Positions 47,141 to 57,111 of a DNA stretch of 64,000 nt are shown here, piece by piece (position 1 is the stretch's first letter; every line of letters starts with the position of its first letter). Source of the stretch: Gammaproteobacteria bacterium (GTDB lineage: Bacteria; Pseudomonadota; Gammaproteobacteria; JABHGC01); NCBI GenBank assembly GCA_027077805.1, contig JALWTS010000048.1:1-64000 (forward strand). The letters run 5' to 3'. Made by a program: the position numbers and the translations under genes. Under the pieces are notes generated by a model. It saw only the letters and a program-made list of their open reading frames with translations. It was not told the DNA's origin and made no database searches.

Positions 47141-48286
47141 ATGCCAGAACAAGCTGACATTGATTGTTATTTAGAAAGTGCTTTAGGTAAACAAAATGCC
47201 TTGCGAGTGGCGATATCGCATTTTCCATTTGTGATTGGACGCAGTCGAGAATGCGATTTACCCATTGCATCCATTGAAATGTCAAGACGGCATGCGGAAT
47301 TAACCTATTCTGGTCAATATGTGTATATTCAGGATTTAGGAAGTACCAATGGGACTTTTGTTAATCGTGAACCCATACATCAGGTTATGGTGTTACATAA
47401 TGGTGATATTATCCATTTTGGTAAATTAGAGTTTAGAATTAGAATTCAAACGGACACCATCACTGATAATGATGTTAACACGCAGTCAGTGACTTTGAAA
47501 ACCTTTGATTTTGATGAAGATACTGACAGTATTCCCATTTATCGGCCAGAAACCGATTTATCGGGGCAATTTGTCAGTTGTGAAAAAGAATTTTATGAAT
47601 TATTACATAATTCTGAAATTGAAATTTTATACCAGCCAATTGTAAGATTAAAAACCAGAGAATTAATTGCTTATGAAGTGTTAGGACGAGGCAAACATTG
47701 TAAAGTGCCAACAACGCCTTATGAGTTGTTTAAAATTGCCGAAAAATTAGGCAGAGAAATTGAGTTAAGCCAAATCTTTCGTTTAGTGGGAGCCTTGCAT
47801 AGTAAACGTTTAAAAGGTTTATTTCTATTATTTTTTAATACACATCCTTCGGAGCTTGAGTATGCGAGTTTAATTGATTCTCTGGAACAAATTCAGAATC
47901 TTGTTAAAGATATTAAGATTGTATTAGAATTACATGAAACCGCCGTTACTCGCTTGCAGTTTATGAAAACTTTTGTGAAACAATTACATCAACGCAATAT
48001 TGCCTTAGCTTATGATGATTTTGGGGCAGGGCAATCACGATTAAATGAATTAGCAGAAGTTCCCCCTGATTATCTAAAATTTGATAAAAGTTTGATTCAA
48101 AATTTACCTAATGCAAGTAGTGAAAAGCAAAATTTGGTTAGAATGTTGGTTGAGTTATCGAAAAATTTAGGTATTATTACCGTAGCAGAAGGTATTGAAA
48201 CGCAACAAGAGGCTGATTTATGCCGATTATTAGGCTTTGAATTAGGGCAAGGCTTTTATTATGGTAAACCTGAAGTGATTAGCTAA
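47141..48286 (+). CDS. FHA-EAL signalling protein 1
   Basis: The 381 residues have an FHA domain (about 10-100) with GRSRECD, SRRH and GSTNGT as phosphothreonine-binding loops, an acidic linker, then an EAL domain (about 150-380). The EAL signature reads YEVLGRG, with EVL in place of EAL. Other catalytic sites are present: Asn in FFNTHP, ELHE, AYDDFGAGQS, LKFDK and VAEGIE, so c-di-GMP hydrolysis is possible. It likely links protein phosphorylation to c-di-GMP. No kinase is adjacent. A paralogue follows 84 bases later. Confidence 0.85.
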   Translation: MPEQADIDCYLESALGKQNALRVAISHFPFVIGRSRECDLPIASIEMSRRHAELTYSGQYVYIQDLGSTNGTFVNREPIHQVMVLHNGDIIHFGKLEFRIRIQTDTITDNDVNTQSVTLKTFDFDEDTDSIPIYRPETDLSGQFVSCEKEFYELLHNSEIEILYQPIVRLKTRELIAYEVLGRGKHCKVPTTPYELFKIAEKLGREIELSQIFRLVGALHSKRLKGLFLLFFNTHPSELEYASLIDSLEQIQNLVKDIKIVLELHETAVTRLQFMKTFVKQLHQRNIALAYDDFGAGQSRLNELAEVPPDYLKFDKSLIQNLPNASSEKQNLVRMLVELSKNLGIITVAEGIETQQEADLCRLLGFELGQGFYYGKPEVIS

Positions 48287-48370
48287 ACAGTATGTTTTTC
48301 AACAATTTTAAGCGATTTATGATTTTATGACTATAATACTACTATATAATATTTGTGAGAAGAAATATAA

Positions 48371-49501
48371 ATGTCATCAACAACACATACGTCTTGGTTT
48401 TTAGAGGGTGCTTTAGGGCCAAGTAAAACATTAGTTGTTCCTTTAGAAACATTTCCATTTATTATTGGACGGCATCCTGATTGTCATTTGTCGATTGCAT
48501 CTAAGGAAATGTCTCGTACCCATGCCGCGATTACTACTGCAGGGAATATGTTGTTTATTACAGATTCTGAAAGTACGAATGGAACCTATGTCAATCGCCA
48601 ACGCATCGCAAAAACCACGCCAATTAAGGAAGGGGATGTGTTGCATTTTGGCACAATTGAGTTTCGGGTACAGCAAAATCAAGCCGTGAATATTCAAGCA
48701 GAACTCGAAGAAGATTCTGATAGCACTATGATTCGGCAAATTTCTCACCCTGATCAAGAATTACCCCAACAATTTGTTACCTGCGAAAATGAATTTTCTG
48801 AATTATTACAACAACGTTTAGTCAATACCTTATTACAACCAATTTTACGTTTTGACACCGAAAAAGTCGTAGCCTATGAGGTATTAGGACGGGGGGCGCA
48901 TTCTGGATTGCCGCAAGGACCGTATCAATTGTTCACTATTGCAGAAAAATTAGGTTTGGCTGAGCATTTAAGTCGAGTTTTACGTCAAGTTGGTATTGAA
49001 TCCGCATTAAAATTACCTGAAGCTGCCACCATTTTTTTAAATACCCATCCTGCGGAAATGTTTAAACCCGAGTTAGTAAGCTCTTTGAAACAATTACGGG
49101 AGATAGCAGTCAATTTACCTATTGTGTTAGAAATCCATGAAACGGCAGTGACGAGAGTAGAAGAAATGCTTAAACTAATGGAAGTATTAAAATCATTGAA
49201 TATTTTATTAGCTTATGATGATTTCGGAGCAGGGCAAGCTCGCTTAAATGAATTAGTTGATGTCCCCCCTGATTATTTAAAATTCGATATTACCTTAATT
49301 CGTAACATTCATGTGGCAAGTGCTAAAAAACAAAATTTGGTTAAAACTTTGGTCGATATGACCAATGATTTAGGGATTGCCACCTTAGCTGAGGGCGTAG
49401 AATATGAGGAAGAAGCTAAAGTTTGTAAACAAATGGGCTTTACGCATGTACAAGGGTATTTTTATGGGCGCCCCGCCGACGTCTCCGCTTATCGTAAGTA
49501 G
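48371..49501 (+). CDS. FHA-EAL signalling protein 2
   Basis: The 376 residues have the same layout as the previous gene: FHA (GRHPDCH, SRTH, ESTNGT) and EAL (YEVLGRG, ELLQQRLVNTLLQP, FLNTHP, EIHE, AYDDFGAGQA, LKFD, LAEGVE, VQGYFYGRP). The two proteins look like tandem duplicates. In this one the FHA GST is EST. The metal-binding EAL residues are all visible. It is convergent with moaA. A promoter with several TATAAT-like hexamers lies in the 84-base gap before it. Confidence 0.85.
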   Translation: MSSTTHTSWFLEGALGPSKTLVVPLETFPFIIGRHPDCHLSIASKEMSRTHAAITTAGNMLFITDSESTNGTYVNRQRIAKTTPIKEGDVLHFGTIEFRVQQNQAVNIQAELEEDSDSTMIRQISHPDQELPQQFVTCENEFSELLQQRLVNTLLQPILRFDTEKVVAYEVLGRGAHSGLPQGPYQLFTIAEKLGLAEHLSRVLRQVGIESALKLPEAATIFLNTHPAEMFKPELVSSLKQLREIAVNLPIVLEIHETAVTRVEEMLKLMEVLKSLNILLAYDDFGAGQARLNELVDVPPDYLKFDITLIRNIHVASAKKQNLVKTLVDMTNDLGIATLAEGVEYEEEAKVCKQMGFTHVQGYFYGRPADVSAYRK

Positions 49502-49535
49502 GTCTAAGAAGATTTGAGGCTTGAAGACAGCTTGA

Positions 49536-50510
49536 TTAGCCACCCGTTTTTGACATAAACCGAATCGTTTGCTCAGGTTTTTCGTGAAACTCATGACGTT
49601 CAGGTTTATCCGCAATAGCCGTTAAGATGGCTTGGCTGAGTTCTTGATCACTCAGCCCTTGACGTAATAATAAGCGTAAGTCAAGTGAGTGTTCTTGACC
49701 TAAACATAAATATAATACCCCATCGACTGATAATCTAACCCGATTGCAAGTTTCACAAAAATGTTGCGAAATTGGGGTGATGAAACCGATATTGATTTTG
49801 GTATGAGCGACTTGCAGATAACGAGCAGGACCATTGCCTAACATCGTGGTGGGAATCAAATTAAAACGTTGTTCTAATTGTTGTCGAATGGTATCTAAAT
49901 TAATGTATTGTTGCATTGCTTGCTGACCCGTGCTACCCATTGGCATAGTTTCAATAAAGCGTAATGTAAAACCGTGTTCAATACAGAAATTGACCATGGC
50001 TTCAACTTCATCTTCATTCACCCCTTTCATAAGCACCATATTGATTTTAATTGGGGAAAAGCCTGCTTGTTTAGCAGCCATGATGCCTGCTAATACTTGT
50101 GCTAATGGTCCGTTAGTAATTTGTTTAAAACGTTGAGGATTTAAACTATCTAAACTAATATTTAAACGAGAAACACCCGATTGATATAAAGCTTGAGCAT
50201 GTTTTTCTAGCTGTAGGGCATTGGTGCTTAAGGATAAATCTTGTAGTTTAGGAAGCTGTGATAATTGTTGGATAAGCTGTGATAAATTACGTCTTACCAG
50301 CGGTTCACCACCCGTTATTCGAATTTTACTAACCCCAAGTTCTGAAAATAAACGGATTAAACGTTGTATTTCATCAAAGGTAAGCCAATGATCAGGTTCT
50401 TGAAATTCTTTATGATCTTTAGGCAAACAGTAAACACAACGCAAATCACAACGATCTGTCACTGATAAACGTAAATATTCAATGGTACGACCAAAAGTGT
50501 CAATAAGCAT
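49536..50510 (-). CDS. moaA: GTP 3',8-cyclase (molybdenum cofactor)
   Basis: MoaA starts molybdopterin synthesis from GTP. The 324 residues hold the radical SAM motif RCDLRCVYCLP (C-x3-C-x2-C, Cys 21, 25, 28), KIRITGGEPLVRR, LSLSTNAL, the C-terminal [4Fe-4S] site CETCNRVRLS-x-C, and the C-terminal Gly-Gly (SKTGG) needed for activity. moeB at 24.4 kb belongs to the same pathway. The molybdoenzyme it serves is not in the window. Confidence 0.96.
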   Translation of the reverse strand: MLIDTFGRTIEYLRLSVTDRCDLRCVYCLPKDHKEFQEPDHWLTFDEIQRLIRLFSELGVSKIRITGGEPLVRRNLSQLIQQLSQLPKLQDLSLSTNALQLEKHAQALYQSGVSRLNISLDSLNPQRFKQITNGPLAQVLAGIMAAKQAGFSPIKINMVLMKGVNEDEVEAMVNFCIEHGFTLRFIETMPMGSTGQQAMQQYINLDTIRQQLEQRFNLIPTTMLGNGPARYLQVAHTKINIGFITPISQHFCETCNRVRLSVDGVLYLCLGQEHSLDLRLLLRQGLSDQELSQAILTAIADKPERHEFHEKPEQTIRFMSKTGG

Positions 50511-50598
50511 TCAATACAAAACTCTAAAGCAATAAGTTTTAGTATATCAAAATAGCAATAAGATACAATCAGAAAAAACTCAAGGTTTATTGCTAATA

Positions 50599-51102
50599 TT
50601 AACGTAAAGTAATTTTCTGTTGTTGTGGAATGTGAATACTCGCAGTAATTTTCCAATTATCATGGCTGAGATGAAGATGCCAACGACCCGAGACTAAATT
50701 TGGCAGGGTGGCTTGATACCTTTGGACATTGATTTTATTTAGGACAATGGTTTGATCTTGATTAGCAAAGGTTGAGTGATAGCATTTTAGATATAGCTGG
50801 GCTGGAAGTATTAAGCGACTTAGATCATTCGCTGAAATAGTTGCAATAAGTTGTTTCTGGGACAAATCAAAGTTTAATTGCATTGCTAAACCTAAGGTTT
50901 GTGCCTGTTGTTGCTTATGTAAGGTCTGATTGATTGCTAATCCTTGCTTGTAATAATCATCAACAACGGTGGTATCACCGTATTTAACCGCAATAATAAT
51001 GGTAATAATGCCTGCAACAACCGTTACACTAGGAAGGGCAATGACGAACCATAACCAGCCATATTTATACCAAGGTTGCTCATCTTCTATTTGTCGATAC
51101 AT
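50599..51102 (-). CDS. fixH: FixH/CcoH family cbb3 oxidase assembly protein
   Basis: From ATG 51102 (GGGAACAGG just ahead) the protein has 167 residues: a short cytoplasmic start, a transmembrane helix (WLWFVIALPSVTVVAGIITIIIAV) and a periplasmic domain with the family phrase VVDDYYKQGLAINQ. The longer frame from 51132 would overlap ccoG. FixH/CcoH assists cbb3 assembly and copper insertion. It follows ccoG on the minus strand by 13 bases. Confidence 0.87.
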   Translation of the reverse strand: MYRQIEDEQPWYKYGWLWFVIALPSVTVVAGIITIIIAVKYGDTTVVDDYYKQGLAINQTLHKQQQAQTLGLAMQLNFDLSQKQLIATISANDLSRLILPAQLYLKCYHSTFANQDQTIVLNKINVQRYQATLPNLVSGRWHLHLSHDNWKITASIHIPQQQKITLR

Positions 51103-51115
51103 AGCCTGTTCCCAT

Positions 51116-52531
51116 TTAGTTTCTTGGACCAAGAAAACGATTGTCTTCTTGTTGGACTAAGGCAGGATTGTCTTTTGCCATAACTTTAAAGTAAATCGTA
51201 TTACTAGGTTTTTTAATATCAATGGGATCAACACTTAAACGTAGGGGTAAGGATAAAACACTACCTGCTTTAATGTGAATGTTTTGGCTTTGTGCTTGAT
51301 TGACAATACTCAGACTAGGCAAACCAGAAACGCTTAATTGATAATTATGATCTTGCTGGTCCATATTGATAATTTTCAAGGTATAGACATTTTCGATTAA
51401 GCCTTGATCATTTTCTTGATATAAGGCCCTGCGATCTCGAATAATATCGAGTTCTAATGGAATGCGTTGACTAATCGAATAGACTAAACTGGCAAACAAG
51501 CCACAAAGCAATATGGCATATAAAATCACTCTTGGTCGTATCACACGGACTGCTTGGCCCATTAAAGCATTCTGGGTGGTATAGCGAATTAAGCCTTTAG
51601 GATAATTCATTTTGTCCATAACGTCATCACAGACATCAATACAAGCGGCACAACCAATACATTGATATTGCAAACCTTCACGGATGTCAATACCCGTAGG
51701 GCAGACTTGCACACACATAGTACAATCAATACAATCCCCTAAACCTTGAGCACGATGGTCGGTATTTTTTTTGCGAGAACCTTTAGGGTCGCCACGTTTT
51801 TCGTCATAAGAAATAATCAACGTGTTGTTATCAAACATAGCACTTTGAAAACGGGCATAAGGGCACATATAAATACAGACTTGTTCACGCATCCAGCCAG
51901 CATTACCATAAGTGGCAAAGCCATAAAAAAATATCCAAAAGCTTTCCCAAGGACTGAGTTCCCATGTGTAGAATTGCATGGCTAATTCTCTAATTGGGGT
52001 AAAAAAGCCAACAAATGTAAACCCTGTATAAACTGAAAACACAATCCAAATAGCATGTTTAGTGGCTTTGATCCGAAACTTATGCCAACGCCATGGTGCT
52101 TTATCCAGTTTCATTTGTTTCGGTCGATCCCCTTCCACTTTACGTTCGATCCATAAAAATACTTCCGTCCATACTGTTTGCGGACACGCATAACCACACC
52201 ATAAGCGTCCGGCCAGTGCCGTAAAAAAGAATAATGATAAAGCCGCAATGACGAGTAATAAGGCCAGATAAAAAAAGTCTTGTGGCCAAAACACTAAATT
52301 TAAAATATAAAATTTACGTTCGGGTAAATCGAATAATACAGCCTGACGACCATCCCAAGTTAACCAAGGCACAATATAGTATAAGCCTAAAAGCGTTATA
52401 ACCCCTAAGACACGCAAGTTCGCAAAAACCCCATGCACTTCGCGTGGATATATCTTTTCCCGTTTTGCATAAAGAACGTCTTGAATATCTTGAGAATGCG
52501 TTTGATGAGACTGTTTAGATTTGGTAGTCAT
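51116..52531 (-). CDS. ccoG: Cytochrome cbb3 oxidase accessory protein CcoG
   Basis: CcoG is an iron-sulfur Cu2+ reductase that supplies Cu+ for cbb3 oxidase. The 471 residues have several transmembrane helices, the RLWCGYACPQTVW site, a CIYMCPYARFQ motif, the two [4Fe-4S] ferredoxin sites DCIDCTMCVQVCPTGIDIR and CIGCAACIDVCDDVM, and an IgG-like periplasmic C-terminal domain. It starts 17 bases inside the end of the upstream 88-residue gene. Confidence 0.96.
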   Translation of the reverse strand: MTTKSKQSHQTHSQDIQDVLYAKREKIYPREVHGVFANLRVLGVITLLGLYYIVPWLTWDGRQAVLFDLPERKFYILNLVFWPQDFFYLALLLVIAALSLFFFTALAGRLWCGYACPQTVWTEVFLWIERKVEGDRPKQMKLDKAPWRWHKFRIKATKHAIWIVFSVYTGFTFVGFFTPIRELAMQFYTWELSPWESFWIFFYGFATYGNAGWMREQVCIYMCPYARFQSAMFDNNTLIISYDEKRGDPKGSRKKNTDHRAQGLGDCIDCTMCVQVCPTGIDIREGLQYQCIGCAACIDVCDDVMDKMNYPKGLIRYTTQNALMGQAVRVIRPRVILYAILLCGLFASLVYSISQRIPLELDIIRDRRALYQENDQGLIENVYTLKIINMDQQDHNYQLSVSGLPSLSIVNQAQSQNIHIKAGSVLSLPLRLSVDPIDIKKPSNTIYFKVMAKDNPALVQQEDNRFLGPRN

Positions 52532-52781
52532 GACAAGTAGTATTTACTTCAGAACAAGGGCGTTGAAAATAACAAGTCATTATACAAGATATTGCGGTCA
52601 ATGCCCAAAAGCAAAAAAAGCCAATGGTATAAACCCCTAGACGAGAAATGGGGGGGACATCAAGTAATGCCATTAAGTCATGGGGATCAAATACGGTAAA
52701 AAACACAATAGTTGCAGCACTTGCTGTAAGGAATGATGGCCAAAAAATAGAAATAACACGTTGAATTTTTGGAATTGCCAT
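52515..52781 (-). CDS. Small two-helix membrane protein in the cco cluster
   Basis: The 88 residues have two hydrophobic helices (about 11-29 and 48-68) and two Cys near the end of the second helix and tail (ISCIMTCYFQRPC). The N terminus IPKIQRVISIFWPSFLTASAATIVFFTVFDP is typical of an uncharacterised family seen next to cbb3 genes. It is translationally coupled to ccoG. A role in cbb3 assembly is inferred from position. Confidence 0.7.
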   Translation of the reverse strand: MAIPKIQRVISIFWPSFLTASAATIVFFTVFDPHDLMALLDVPPISRLGVYTIGFFCFWALTAISCIMTCYFQRPCSEVNTTCHDYQI

Positions 52782-52882
52782 AATATTACCGTTCCTAAAT
52801 ATATTATTTTTTTTTATATATTAGCATGTTTTCATATAATTTATTCAATAGTCCGATAAAGACTTCCGTACCTATTTCTATT

Positions 52883-52920
52883 AGGGACAAATAGTCATAG
52901 CTATTTGGCTATTTGTCCCT
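52883..52920 (-). terminator. 12-bp perfect hairpin after ccoP
   Basis: AGGGACAAATAG (52883-52894) pairs with CTATTTGTCCCT (52909-52920), with a 14-base loop that itself contains ATAGCTAT. There is no T-run on the minus strand. It lies between the ccoP stop and the next gene and may end or stabilise the ccoNOQP message, or be a copy of a dispersed palindromic element. Confidence 0.65.
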
Positions 52921-52937
52921 ACGCTTAATAATCATTA

Positions 52938-53828
52938 TTATTTATTGGATAGGCTGTAAATATAAGCTGCTAAAACATGGGCTTTATCATTACCCAAACG
53001 CTTCTGGTGTGCCGGCATTTTGCCTTGACGTCCATGACGAATACTGGTTTGAATAATACTTCTCGATTTGCCATATAACCAAATATCATCGGTTAAATTC
53101 GGTGCACCTATGATAGGATTGCCTTTGCCATCCATCCCATGACAACCCGCACACATCATAAATAAAGGCTTGCCTTCATCAACTAATGTTTGATCAAGAC
53201 CACTACGACCACTTAGGCTTAAGACATATTCTGCCACTTTTTCTATGCCATTATTCGGTAACATGGCTTCATGGGCTGGCATCATACCATTACGACCTTG
53301 TAAAATTGAGGTTTTAATGGTTTCAGGATCACCGCCATATAACCAATCATTATCGGTTAAATTAGGAAAACCTCTGGAGCCTTTGGCATCCGAACCATGA
53401 CATTGCGAACAATAGGTCATAAACAAACGCTGACCACTTTCTAAGGCTTTTGGGTCTTTGCTTAATTGTTTTAAATCCTGTGCTGCAAATGCTTTAAAGA
53501 TTTTACCATAGCTTGCCTCAGCTTGTTCCATTTCTTGTTGATATTGTTGGGCTTGCGTCCAACCTTTCGTATTGGCATATTTGCCTAATCCGGGATAGAT
53601 GACTAAGTAAATTAAGCCAAAAATAATGGTAAGATAAAACATCCATAGCCACCAACGGGGCAGGGGATTGTTTAATTCGCTTAGGTCATCATCCCAAACA
53701 TGACCTGTTATCTCACCTTGTTTAGATTCATTGGGACGAGGTTTTGATGTCCAGCGGATCAGCCAATAACAAGCAAAAATATTGCCTAGGGTTAATACCG
53801 TAATATAAACACTCCAAAAATGACTCAT
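52938..53828 (-). CDS. ccoP: cbb3 oxidase subunit III (dihaem cytochrome c)
   Basis: CcoP delivers electrons to CcoN. The 296 residues have two transmembrane segments (about 7-24 and 57-79, the second near WMFYLTIIFGLIYLVIYPGLG) and two c-type haem sites, CSQCH and CAGCH, in paired cytochrome c domains that each end with a Met ligand (MMPAHE, KMPAHQ). Order on the minus strand is ccoN, ccoO, ccoQ, ccoP. Confidence 0.96.
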   Translation of the reverse strand: MSHFWSVYITVLTLGNIFACYWLIRWTSKPRPNESKQGEITGHVWDDDLSELNNPLPRWWLWMFYLTIIFGLIYLVIYPGLGKYANTKGWTQAQQYQQEMEQAEASYGKIFKAFAAQDLKQLSKDPKALESGQRLFMTYCSQCHGSDAKGSRGFPNLTDNDWLYGGDPETIKTSILQGRNGMMPAHEAMLPNNGIEKVAEYVLSLSGRSGLDQTLVDEGKPLFMMCAGCHGMDGKGNPIIGAPNLTDDIWLYGKSRSIIQTSIRHGRQGKMPAHQKRLGNDKAHVLAAYIYSLSNK

Positions 53829-53830
53829 GA

Positions 53831-54001
53831 TTAACTCTCCTTAGATTGGCTGGATGCTGGTTTATCTTCATGTTCAAAGGGTAGATTAGCGGCTTGATCA
53901 AAGTCTTTTTTACGTTGTGGTTGCCAAGCCCAAATCCAAATGCCCACAAATAAGACCAACATGATGACAGTAAATGCTGAACGAAAATCATTAATATCCA
54001 T
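53831..54001 (-). CDS. ccoQ: cbb3 oxidase small subunit CcoQ
   Basis: ATG 54001 to TAA 53831-53833 encodes 56 residues: MDINDFRSAF, a transmembrane helix (TVIMLVLFVGIWIWAW), a basic stretch QPQRKKDFDQAANLPF and an acidic tail. This matches CcoQ, which stabilises the complex. GAGGTAAT lies before the start. It sits between ccoO and ccoP, the standard place. Confidence 0.93.
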   Translation of the reverse strand: MDINDFRSAFTVIMLVLFVGIWIWAWQPQRKKDFDQAANLPFEHEDKPASSQSKES

Positions 54002-54013
54002 AATTACCTCTAA

Positions 54014-54622
54014 TTATCTACGATTAGTAATGCTAGTGCCTAATACTTGTAAATAGGCAATTAATGCGTCCATTTCAGTTTTACCTTTAACTGCTTGCGT
54101 TGCATTGGCAATATCCGTATTCGTGTAAGGGACACCTAAGGTTTTCATGACTTGTAGTTTTTTAGGGGTTAAGCTACCATCGATAATATTTTTAGCTAAC
54201 CAAGGAAATCCGGGCATGTTGGATTCGGGGACAACATCTCTGGGATTGTTTAAATGGGTATAATGCCATTCATCACTGTAACGCCCGCCAACTCTGGCTA
54301 AATCAGGACCGGTACGTTTAGAACCCCATTGAAACGGATGATCATACACAAATTCGCCTGCAACAGAATAATGACCATAACGTTCGGTTTCTGCTCGAAA
54401 GGGGCGAATCATTTGCGAATGACAGACATAACAGCCTTCTCTAATATAAATGTCTCGACCTTCCAATTGTAATGCCGTATAAGGCTTTAAACCTTCAACG
54501 GGTTCGGTGGTTTGTTTGATAAAAAATAAGGGTACAATTTCAACTAAACCACCAACGCTGATGACTAATAAAATAAAAACAGTCATCAAACCAATATTTT
54601 TTTCAACAACTTCATGACTCAT
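54014..54622 (-). CDS. ccoO: cbb3 oxidase subunit II (monohaem cytochrome c)
   Basis: CcoO is an electron carrier of the complex. The 202 residues have a transmembrane anchor (about 12-31), [24 protein letters not shown] with the haem site [44 protein letters not shown] and a Met in [10 protein letters not shown]. It overlaps ccoN by 4 bases (ATGA). Confidence 0.97.
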   Translation of the reverse strand: MSHEVVEKNIGLMTVFILLVISVGGLVEIVPLFFIKQTTEPVEGLKPYTALQLEGRDIYIREGCYVCHSQMIRPFRAETERYGHYSVAGEFVYDHPFQWGSKRTGPDLARVGGRYSDEWHYTHLNNPRDVVPESNMPGFPWLAKNIIDGSLTPKKLQVMKTLGVPYTNTDIANATQAVKGKTEMDALIAYLQVLGTSITNRR

Positions 54623-56061
54623 GATTCACTCCTTTCGCTTGCTTTCACGGTTACATCAGTATTAGTCGCTTGTGTCTGTTCACTGCTGCTCACAGTTTTC
54701 CAAACATTGTAAGCCATGATAAACATACCCGATAAGAATAAAAGACCACCTAAGAATCGAACCGTATAATAAGGATACATACGTTCTAAAGCCTCCACAA
54801 AGCTATAGGTAAGCGTACCGTCATCATTCACAGCACGCCACATTAAACCCTGCATAATTCCTGCTACCCACATTGAGGTAATATATAAAATAATACCAAT
54901 AGTCGATACCCAAAAGTGAGTATTAATTAATTTAATGCTATACATGCTGGTTTTGTTAAATAATTTAGGGATTAAGACATAAATTGCCCCAATAGATACC
55001 AATGCTACCCAACCTAAGGCACCCGAATGTACATGACCAATCGTCCAGTCCGTATAATGTGATAAAGAATTAACCGTTTTGATTGACATCATAGGACCTT
55101 CAAAGGTGGACATACCATAAAATGATAAGGATACAATTAAAAAGCGTAAGATTGGATCGTCTCTCAGTTTATGCCAAGCCCCTGAAAGGGTCATTATGCC
55201 ATTTATCATCCCCCCCCAAGAAGGTGCCAATAAAATCAATGAAAATACCATGCCTAGGGTTTGGGTCCAATCGGGTAGGGCCGTATAGTGTAAATGGTGA
55301 GGGCCTGCCCACATATAAGTGGAAATCAATGCCCAAAAGTGTACCACTGAGAGACGATAAGAATACACAGGTCGCCCGGCTTGTTTAGGAATGAAGTAAT
55401 ACATCATGCCTAAAAAGCCTGCGGTTAAGAAAAATCCTACCGCATTATGCCCATACCACCATTGCACCATTGCATCAATGGCACCTGGATACACTGAATA
55501 AGATTTAGTTAAACTGATAGGAATAGCGGCACTATTCACTAAATGTAATACCGCAACGGTTAAAATAAATGCGCCATAAAACCAATTGGCCACATAAATA
55601 TGCGGGGTTTTACGTTTAATAATAGTCGTAAAAAATACTAAAGCATAAGAGACCCATACCAGCGTAATTAAAATATCAATGGGCCACTCTAATTCAGCAT
55701 ATTCTTTGCTGGTAGTAATACCCAATGGTAGGGTAATGGCTGCCGAAACAATTACTAATTGCCAGCCCCAAAAAGTAAAGCTGGCTAAGTGATCCAATGC
55801 CAGTCGAACTTGGCAAGTTCGCTGTACGACATAATAAGAAGTCGCAAATAATGCACATCCACCAAAAGCGAAAATTACGGCATTAGTATGCAATGGACGC
55901 AAGCGACTATAGGTGAGCCAAGGAAGATCAAAATTTAGTGCGGGCCACACTAATTGAGCCGCAATTAAGACGCCAACTGCCATGCCAACAATACCCCAAA
56001 CTACCGTCATAATGGCAAATTGACGCACAACCTTATCGTTATAAGTTACAGCAGAACTCAT
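54619..56061 (-). CDS. ccoN: cbb3 oxidase catalytic subunit I
   Basis: CcoN reduces O2 at a haem b3-CuB centre. The 480 residues have 12 helices. Seen are [16 protein letters not shown], the [19 protein letters not shown] metal-site helix (His and Tyr) and [19 protein letters not shown] with the CuB His pair, and a low-spin haem His in [16 protein letters not shown]. It is the first gene of ccoNOQP, with ompW upstream ending in a strong terminator. Confidence 0.97.
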   Translation of the reverse strand: MSSAVTYNDKVVRQFAIMTVVWGIVGMAVGVLIAAQLVWPALNFDLPWLTYSRLRPLHTNAVIFAFGGCALFATSYYVVQRTCQVRLALDHLASFTFWGWQLVIVSAAITLPLGITTSKEYAELEWPIDILITLVWVSYALVFFTTIIKRKTPHIYVANWFYGAFILTVAVLHLVNSAAIPISLTKSYSVYPGAIDAMVQWWYGHNAVGFFLTAGFLGMMYYFIPKQAGRPVYSYRLSVVHFWALISTYMWAGPHHLHYTALPDWTQTLGMVFSLILLAPSWGGMINGIMTLSGAWHKLRDDPILRFLIVSLSFYGMSTFEGPMMSIKTVNSLSHYTDWTIGHVHSGALGWVALVSIGAIYVLIPKLFNKTSMYSIKLINTHFWVSTIGIILYITSMWVAGIMQGLMWRAVNDDGTLTYSFVEALERMYPYYTVRFLGGLLFLSGMFIMAYNVWKTVSSSEQTQATNTDVTVKASERSES

Positions 56062-56090
56062 AAAAAGGACTCCTTAAAATATAGTGGAAT

Positions 56091-56134
56091 AAAAAATATG
56101 GCACTTATTTTTAAACTTAATCATAAGTGCCATA
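56091..56134 (-). terminator. Rho-independent terminator after ompW
   Basis: TATGGCACTTAT (56097-56108) pairs perfectly with ATAAGTGCCATA (56123-56134), with a 14-base loop. Read on the minus strand it ends in six T. It insulates ccoN from ompW. Confidence 0.92.
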
Positions 56135-56145
56135 ACTAAAACGAT

Positions 56146-56859
56146 TTAAAAACGTTTGCCGATACCAATACCAAATACCCACGGATCAATACTTACATCA
56201 TAATCAACATCAACAGTTTCACCAAAGGCCTTAAAGGTAGCCTCGCTATCAATATCAATGTATTTCACATCGAGGTTTAAAAATATATCATGTCCAATAT
56301 CGAAATCAAAACCAACTTGACCCGCAACACCAAAAGAGCTGTCCATGTCAAGACTTGTTGCGCCTAATCTCGTTTTTGCAGTATTCGTAAGTTTTTCATC
56401 AAAAAACACCGTGTAGTTAAGACCAATACCAATATAAGGACGAAAAAATTTACCATCAGGCAGAATATGGTATTGCAAAAATAATGTTGGGGGCAAAACC
56501 TGAGCAGATAACAATTTTTCTCCGCCACCAACCAGGGCTTTAAGTGCGTTACCTTTGGCATAAACATCGTGAGTAGAACTTAAGTCTAACAACAATTCTA
56601 GCCCAATATGTTTGGTAATCATATAAGTAATATCAATATCCAAGGTATATTGATTATCGACACTGACTTCAGAATCATCCAGTTTTGTTTCAGTGCCTGT
56701 TGCAATATCTGTTAATGTTGCATCACCACTGTCATAATCGGGATCGATATCAATCGCACGCGCCCGAATAATCCAATCCCCAGCATCTGCAAAAATTGTT
56801 TGGCTTACGACTCCCATTAAAAGTGCTAAACATCCCACGAGCAATTTTTTGTTATTCAT
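56146..56859 (-). CDS. ompW: OmpW-family outer membrane beta-barrel
   Basis: From ATG 56859 (GGAG nine bases ahead) it has 237 residues: a signal peptide (LLVGCLALLMGVVSQTIFA), then DAGDWIIRARAIDIDPD, eight amphipathic strands, VLPPTLFLQYHI and a C-terminal aromatic residue in GIGKRF. OmpW forms a small hydrophobic channel. A perfect Fnr box lies upstream at 57035, which fits the known Fnr control of ompW in other bacteria. Confidence 0.9.
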   Translation of the reverse strand: MNNKKLLVGCLALLMGVVSQTIFADAGDWIIRARAIDIDPDYDSGDATLTDIATGTETKLDDSEVSVDNQYTLDIDITYMITKHIGLELLLDLSSTHDVYAKGNALKALVGGGEKLLSAQVLPPTLFLQYHILPDGKFFRPYIGIGLNYTVFFDEKLTNTAKTRLGATSLDMDSSFGVAGQVGFDFDIGHDIFLNLDVKYIDIDSEATFKAFGETVDVDYDVSIDPWVFGIGIGKRF

Positions 56860-57034
56860 TATTTTTTTCTCCATACACTTGTTGTTAAATAAATACGATC
56901 TAGGCATTAGACCATAATCCATGATCAATAAGTGTAGTTGATTATAGGAAAACTAAAAGCAGTTTTATTGTTTTGTGGCGTATAAACAACCAACAACAGT
57001 AAGCCCATTATTGATTAGATTTCGTTGCTAGGCT

Positions 57035-57048
57035 TTGATTTAAATCAA
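57035..57048. promoter_or_regulatory. Fnr box upstream of ompW
   Basis: TTGATTTAAATCAA is a perfect match to the Fnr/Anr consensus TTGAT-N4-ATCAA. It lies 176 bases ahead of the ompW start and just downstream of fnr. Whether it activates or represses is not clear from position alone. Confidence 0.85.
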
Positions 57049-57111
57049 AATATGAGCAAGTCAAGTGCGAAAGGCTGTATTTTTATTGATTTATGTCAAT
57101 ATTAGGCATGA

